Shown one piece after another: positions 13,723 through 17,170 of a stretch of 17,170 nt of DNA. A program made the translations under genes and the position numbers. The DNA lies in the NCBI GenBank assembly GCA_002790675.1, contig PFVP01000011.1, forward strand, positions 1 through 17,170, written 5' to 3'. Every line of letters starts with the position of its first letter. The first letter of the stretch is position 1. The stretch comes from Candidatus Moranbacteria bacterium CG_4_9_14_3_um_filter_45_14. GTDB taxonomy: Bacteria > Patescibacteriota > Minisyncoccia > Moranbacterales > UBA1568. A model generated the notes under the pieces. That model worked only from the letters and a program-made list of their open reading frames with translations, did not search any database and was not told the DNA's origin.

Positions 13723-14846
13723 AACAAAATACAAAAATAGCTATCCAGGCGAGTGATCTCGATCACAAGCGCATCGATGGGACGCGCATATATCTGCGAG
13801 AACTTTTGAAACGTTTCGGAGGAATCGATATGGAGACAACATTTCATTTGTATCATCGGAGCGTATTCAACTCGAGTCTTGTCCCCCCGAGTTTTCCGAA
13901 CTATCTGGTGAAGGCTTGTTTTTTTCCGTTCGCCTGGATGCAGACGAGATTCACTTGGGAAATCTTTCGCAAAAAACCGGAAAAATTATTTCTGCCCATT
14001 CAGGCAGCTCCATTTTTCGTTTCAAGAAAAACAGAAGTGACAGCGACGATTCACGACCTCGCATTCAAACAATATCCGGAAACGTTTCCGAAAAGATACC
14101 TTTTTAAGCTCAATTTCCTTTTGGGGGTTGCCGTGCGACGGGCGGATAAGCTCATAGCCGTATCAGAGTCTACCAAAAATGATCTGCTGGAGTTTTTCCC
14201 GGAACTTCCTCCGGAACGCATCCGAGTGATTCATCATGGTTTCGACAGTGAATTTTTCGGCACAAGACTTTCTTCCGAAGAACTTCGCTTACTGCTTACT
14301 CCTTACTGCTTACTTCCTGGGCAGTATGCCCTTTACGTCGGTGCCCTTCAGCCGAGAAAAAATCTCGTGCGTTTGATCGAGGCATTTAATAAGGCGAAAG
14401 AAACGATGTTTGAAATGAAACTCGTACTGGCAGGGGAGAAAGCCTGGCTCTCGGATGAAATATTCGAAGCACGTGAGAAAAGCCCTTATAAAGAAGACAT
14501 CATAATGACTGGCACGGTCAGTTTTGAAGACTTACGAGCATTGTATCAAGGAGCACGGTTGTTTCTTTTCCCATCACTCTATGAAGGTTTTGGTCTGCCG
14601 ATTCTTGAAGCTTTTGCTTCTCGTGTGCCGGTACTCACCGCCAGTAACTCGAGCCTTCTCGAAGTAGGTGGCAAAGCGACGCTGTATTGCAATGCCCGTA
14701 GCGTCGATGATATCGCCGAAAAACTGGAACGCCTCTGGAGCGAAGAATCATTGCAGAAAGAACTTATTCGAAGAGGGGAAGAGCAATTGAAAAAATTCTC
14801 CTGGGACAAATGTTCGAAAGAAACTTTGGAGTATATCAAATCTTAG
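13719..14846 (+). CDS. GT4-family glycosyltransferase
   Basis: GT-B fold glycosyltransferase of 375 residues that transfers a sugar from an activated nucleotide donor; acceptor unknown. N-terminal domain: TATIHDLAFKQYPETF and ADKLIAVSESTKNDLLEFF. C-terminal donor-binding domain: YALYVGALQPRKNLVRLIEAF, LVLAGEKAWLSDEIF and the E-x7-E motif EGFGLPILE (E289, E297). The start ATG overlaps the ispH stop by 4 nt. In the linker between the two domains (residues about 190-199, LLLTPYCLLP) the DNA consists of four tandem 7-bp units. The current copy number keeps the frame open. Likely role is surface polysaccharide or glycolipid synthesis using a polyprenyl carrier, which would explain coupling to ispH. 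Confidence 0.9.
   Translation: MKQNTKIAIQASDLDHKRIDGTRIYLRELLKRFGGIDMETTFHLYHRSVFNSSLVPPSFPNYLVKACFFPFAWMQTRFTWEIFRKKPEKLFLPIQAAPFFVSRKTEVTATIHDLAFKQYPETFPKRYLFKLNFLLGVAVRRADKLIAVSESTKNDLLEFFPELPPERIRVIHHGFDSEFFGTRLSSEELRLLLTPYCLLPGQYALYVGALQPRKNLVRLIEAFNKAKETMFEMKLVLAGEKAWLSDEIFEAREKSPYKEDIIMTGTVSFEDLRALYQGARLFLFPSLYEGFGLPILEAFASRVPVLTASNSSLLEVGGKATLYCNARSVDDIAEKLERLWSEESLQKELIRRGEEQLKKFSWDKCSKETLEYIKS
14288..14315 (+). repeat. Four tandem heptanucleotides in the glycosyltransferase gene
   Basis: Units cttactg, cttactc, cttactg, cttactt run without gap from 14288 to 14315 (equally, two 14-bp units with one difference). Because 7 is not a multiple of 3, gain or loss of one unit would shift the reading frame of the gene. 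Confidence 0.8.
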
Positions 14847-14854
14847 TTTGATGC

Positions 14855-14980
14855 TTGCAGAGAAGAGAATTCTGTGTCACAATGCTTCTGCTGTTTAGCG
14901 GATTTCGTGACTTTCGGTCACGCCCTGAGTGAAACCAACTTTCGTTGGCGGAATCGAAGGGTTCTTTTTTTAGATGCAAT
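14855..14980 (+). promoter_or_regulatory. Hairpin-rich leader of the ABC-F gene, possible attenuator
   Basis: A weak promoter candidate, TTGCAG (14855-14860), 17 nt, CACAAT (14878-14883) with TG before it, would start near 14890. The leader then holds hairpin 1, cgtgac / gtcacg (14906-14922, loop tttcg), and hairpin 2, ccaac / gttgg (14935-14948, loop tttc). A third, weak stem, gaatc / ggttc (14951-14964), is followed directly by seven T (14965-14971). That last element resembles an intrinsic terminator placed 10 nt before the ATG at 14981. It may simply end the glycosyltransferase transcript. Confidence 0.4.
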
Positions 14981-16438
14981 ATGGCGAAAGACAATGTTGT
15001 AATGAGATTCGATAAAGTGTCCTTTGAATACGGACACAAGAAACCCATCCTAGATGAGGTGAGTTTCAGTATGCGTAGCGGTTCCAAGGTGACACTGATG
15101 GGTCAGAACGGCGCCGGGAAAAGCTCTTTGTTCAAGCTCATCACCGGGGAAGAGAAGCCTCAGTTCGGACGTGTCTCTGTCGATCCCGATGCAACAGTAG
15201 CTCTCGGACGACAGACCATTCCGCGGGATCAGCTTGATCTTACCGTGCAGGATTTTTTTGATCAATTCTTCAAGGGAAAAGAGTGGGAACTCGCGATGCA
15301 TATTAAAGAAGTGTTGGAAGTAGTGAATCTGCCGATGCCGGAATTGGAGAAGAAAATCAGGGAGTTTTCCGGAGGACAACAAGCGCGTCTCCTTCTCGCA
15401 TCAGCACTGATTTCTGATCCGGATATTCTGCTGCTCGATGAGCCGACCAATAATCTTGATGCTGCCGGTATCGAACATCTGACCCGGTTTCTCATCGACT
15501 ATGACAAGACCTGCATCGTTATTTCTCATGATGCTGGTTTCTTGAATTCATTCACACAGGGTGTTCTGTATCTCGACGTGTTTACGCACAAAATAGAGCA
15601 ATACACGGGAGACTATTACGATGTGATGGAAGAGATCGCCAAAAGAATCGCCAAGGCGCAAAGCGAGAATGTGCGATTGGAACGGACGATCCAAGAAAAG
15701 AAAGATCAAGCAAACGTGTTCGCCAACAAAGGAGGGAAGTTGCGTGCTGTAGCCAAACGTATGCGTACGATGGCCGAAGACCTTGAAGAAAACAAAATGG
15801 ATGTACGGCAAGAAGATAAGACACTGCCGGATTTTGAGATATCGTGCGTCGGTGTCGTCGGGCCGATTGTCGAAATACGAACGGTGAAACTGATAACTCC
15901 TCTCGGAGAAGCAGTGAAGCGAGTAGATCTCGTTTTGAAGAAAAATATGCACCTTCTCGTTTCCGGACCCAACGGTATCGGTAAGAGTACTTTTCTCGAA
16001 GCCCTCGCCTCCGGTGATGAAGAGCGTGCTCATATTACGGAAGGAATCAAAGTCGGATATTATCGTCAGGATTTTTCGACGCTCGATTTCGATAGTACCG
16101 TGATGCAGACGCTCCTTGCTGTGATGGAAGAAAAGAGTAATGAACAAGCGTACAAAATTGCGACCAAATTCCTCATTCCGGCGGAACTGATGCAGAACAA
16201 AGTCGAGAGTCTGTCAGAAGGGCAGAAGGGACTTTTGATGTTCGCACAGCTGTATGCCGAGAAACCTGATTTGCTTATCCTTGATGAACCGACCAATCAT
16301 ATCAATTTCCGTCATTTACCGGTCATCGCGGAAGCTCTCGACAAATACAAAGGTGCGATGATCCTCGTCTCCCACGTGCCGGATTTCGTGGCGCAGATTC
16401 GCATTGATGAAGTGCTTGATTTGGAGGCTTTATTGTAG
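14981..16438 (+). CDS. ABC-F family ATPase
   Basis: Soluble protein of 485 residues with two fused ATP-binding cassettes and no membrane segment, the ABC-F layout. NBD1: Walker A GQNGAGKS (41-48), signature SGGQQ (130-134), Walker B DILLLDEPTNNLD, and H-switch SHDAGFL. A charged helical linker follows (IAKRIAKAQSENVRLERTI), the part that reaches the P-site tRNA in this family. NBD2: Walker A GPNGIGKST (329-337), signature LSEGQ instead of LSGGQ, Walker B DLLILDEPTNHIN. Family members bind the ribosomal E site and relieve stalled translation or protect from antibiotics. ATG 14981 is chosen; a TTG at 14945 would add 12 residues but falls in the leader hairpin. It is somewhat shorter than the typical 520-640. 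I cannot say which subfamily. Confidence 0.9.
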   Translation: MAKDNVVMRFDKVSFEYGHKKPILDEVSFSMRSGSKVTLMGQNGAGKSSLFKLITGEEKPQFGRVSVDPDATVALGRQTIPRDQLDLTVQDFFDQFFKGKEWELAMHIKEVLEVVNLPMPELEKKIREFSGGQQARLLLASALISDPDILLLDEPTNNLDAAGIEHLTRFLIDYDKTCIVISHDAGFLNSFTQGVLYLDVFTHKIEQYTGDYYDVMEEIAKRIAKAQSENVRLERTIQEKKDQANVFANKGGKLRAVAKRMRTMAEDLEENKMDVRQEDKTLPDFEISCVGVVGPIVEIRTVKLITPLGEAVKRVDLVLKKNMHLLVSGPNGIGKSTFLEALASGDEERAHITEGIKVGYYRQDFSTLDFDSTVMQTLLAVMEEKSNEQAYKIATKFLIPAELMQNKVESLSEGQKGLLMFAQLYAEKPDLLILDEPTNHINFRHLPVIAEALDKYKGAMILVSHVPDFVAQIRIDEVLDLEALL

Positions 16439-16528
16439 GTCTGTTTCCTTGATTTTCAAATCTAGAAGAGACTTGGTGAGGAGGTGAATTCTAGGATTGC
16501 TTCTTTTTCTGTCTTAGAGCAGATTTTT
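16439..16528. other. Convergent intergenic region
   Basis: This is the gap between the ABC-F stop and the end of the minus-strand membrane protein gene. It holds an inverted repeat ctagaa (16462-16467) / ttctag (16489-16494) with a 21-nt loop, and a T-run near 16523-16530 on the plus strand. No convincing terminator hairpin is seen. Confidence 0.35.
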
Positions 16529-16966
16529 TTAAACAAGTTTCTCGTCTCTTTCGTCGAAGAAAATTTTCCAGAAGAGATAGCCTATGAGGAGGAATGTGAT
16601 GATGATGAAAGGGATGAGAAGTGGAGGGAAGTGAGGGAGTGAAAGAATGAGGATACCGATAGTCCAAAAAAGTCCGATCCATACGAGTGGATTTTTTTTC
16701 TGTATTTTTTGATCGAATGTGAGATTGAGAATGTGTCCCAAGAAAGCGAGTACGAATGAAAAAGAGAAAAGGATGAAGAAAAACGTCGTCAGATTGAGTC
16801 GTACGGTGACGAATGTCGGCAGGAGCATCTCGAGAGTGAAAAGAGCGATGAAAGCGAGATACCCGATGAAGAGCGCTTCGGTGAGAAGTGCGTAAGAGAT
16901 AGTGAGAACGCCGTTCTTTTTGAGATACAGAATCTTTTCTGATAGATAGAGGGTGAAATTTTCCAT
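16529..16966 (-). CDS. Small polytopic membrane protein, unknown function
   Basis: This minus-strand protein of 145 residues has about four membrane spans (residues near 22-46, 55-79, 92-108 and 112-134), a short N-terminal amphipathic region (MENFTLYLSEKILYLKKNG) and a charged C-terminus (FFDERDEKLV). I do not recognise a family. It begins 8 nt after the stop of the preceding minus-strand gene, so the two form one operon. The start has no Shine-Dalgarno. The opposite-strand frames over this stretch are poor, which supports this as the real gene. Confidence 0.7.
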   Translation of the reverse strand: MENFTLYLSEKILYLKKNGVLTISYALLTEALFIGYLAFIALFTLEMLLPTFVTVRLNLTTFFFILFSFSFVLAFLGHILNLTFDQKIQKKNPLVWIGLFWTIGILILSLPHFPPLLIPFIIITFLLIGYLFWKIFFDERDEKLV

Positions 16967-16974
16967 AAGCTGTG

Positions 16975-17170
16975 CTATTGATTTACACCGAAACGTGAGA
17001 GGAGGCGCTGTTTGATTTTTGAGAGGATGAGGCGCATATTTTGTTTGCTCTTTACGGATTCGAAAGAAACTTGAAGTGTACTGATGTCGATATCCGTATC
17101 ACTTTTTTCGATGGTTACTCGGAAATCATTGCCGAAACCGGAATGAAGAGACGCTACCTCGGTTTGACAG
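16975..17170 (-). CDS. C-terminal part of an unrecognised gene cut by the window edge
   Basis: The minus-strand frame is open from the window edge (first full codon at 17167-17169) for 64 codons to the TAG at 16975-16977. Its composition looks protein-like: NDFRVTIEKSDTDIDISTL is followed by a basic helix near the end (LILSKIKQRLLSRF). The start lies outside the window and no family is recognisable from this tail. It lies 8 nt upstream of the four-span membrane protein gene and should share its transcript. Confidence 0.6.
   Translation of the reverse strand, partial: CQTEVASLHSGFGNDFRVTIEKSDTDIDISTLQVSFESVKSKQNMRLILSKIKQRLLSRFGVNQ

Noticed and set aside
14945..14980. TTG start adding 12 residues to the ABC-F protein
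   Set aside because: The codon lies within the 3' arm of a leader hairpin and the added residues do not fit the family, which starts just before the first beta strand as from ATG 14981.
15548..16147. 199-codon minus-strand frame opposite the ABC-F gene
   Set aside because: It lies antisense to the second half of a clear ABC-F protein; Phe/His/Arg-rich with no recognisable fold, so a shadow frame.

Overview
The window looks like a chromosomal segment of a Patescibacteria (Candidate Phyla Radiation) bacterium, probably of the Parcubacteria side. The basis is gene content and style, not a database match. Genes are compact and tightly packed. A sigma-region-4 plus HARE-HTH regulator is followed by a membrane protein and a VirD4/TraG-like ATPase ending in a CxxC-x17-CxxC zinc ribbon. 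Prolyl-tRNA synthetase is short and has no editing domain, UMP kinase is of the archaeal type, and Shine-Dalgarno sequences are mostly absent. TGA, TAA and TAG all act as stops, so the UGA-recoding lineages (Gracilibacteria, Absconditabacteria) are unlikely.

Layout. 1-700: a degenerate area with the C-terminal remnant of an IS30-family transposase (minus strand), flanked by a 13-bp direct repeat and several perfect hairpins. 740-1968: a strong consensus promoter and the sigma4/HARE regulator. 1988-5391: a two-gene module, a membrane-anchored protein and a hexameric-type DNA-translocase ATPase, behind an extended -10 promoter that contains a palindrome. 5396-8407: an envelope biogenesis and quality-control run, comprising a 36-aa membrane peptide, an FtsB/DivIC-like protein, a membrane-anchored parvulin foldase and a DegP/HtrA-like PDZ protease, closed by a terminator. 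8479-10552: a polytopic membrane protein behind a possible 18-codon leader peptide, then a second HtrA-fold protein whose three catalytic residues are all replaced (a pseudoprotease). 10574-12534: prolyl-tRNA synthetase and UMP kinase. 12769-14846: IspH and a GT4 glycosyltransferase that overlap by four bases; the glycosyltransferase carries a 4x7-bp repeat. 14855-16438: an ABC-F ATPase behind a hairpin-rich leader. 16529-17170 (minus strand): a four-helix membrane protein and the end of an unrecognised gene.

How the genes work together. The central block reads as envelope maintenance: a division-linked bitopic protein, an extracytoplasmic foldase, an active protease and an inactive homologue. 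The upstream module could be a DNA or protein translocation pump that uses a VirD4-like motor, with no other type IV secretion gene visible here. The strongest candidates for undescribed biology are the protease/pseudoprotease pair, the ATPase module, and the sigma-region-4-only regulator.
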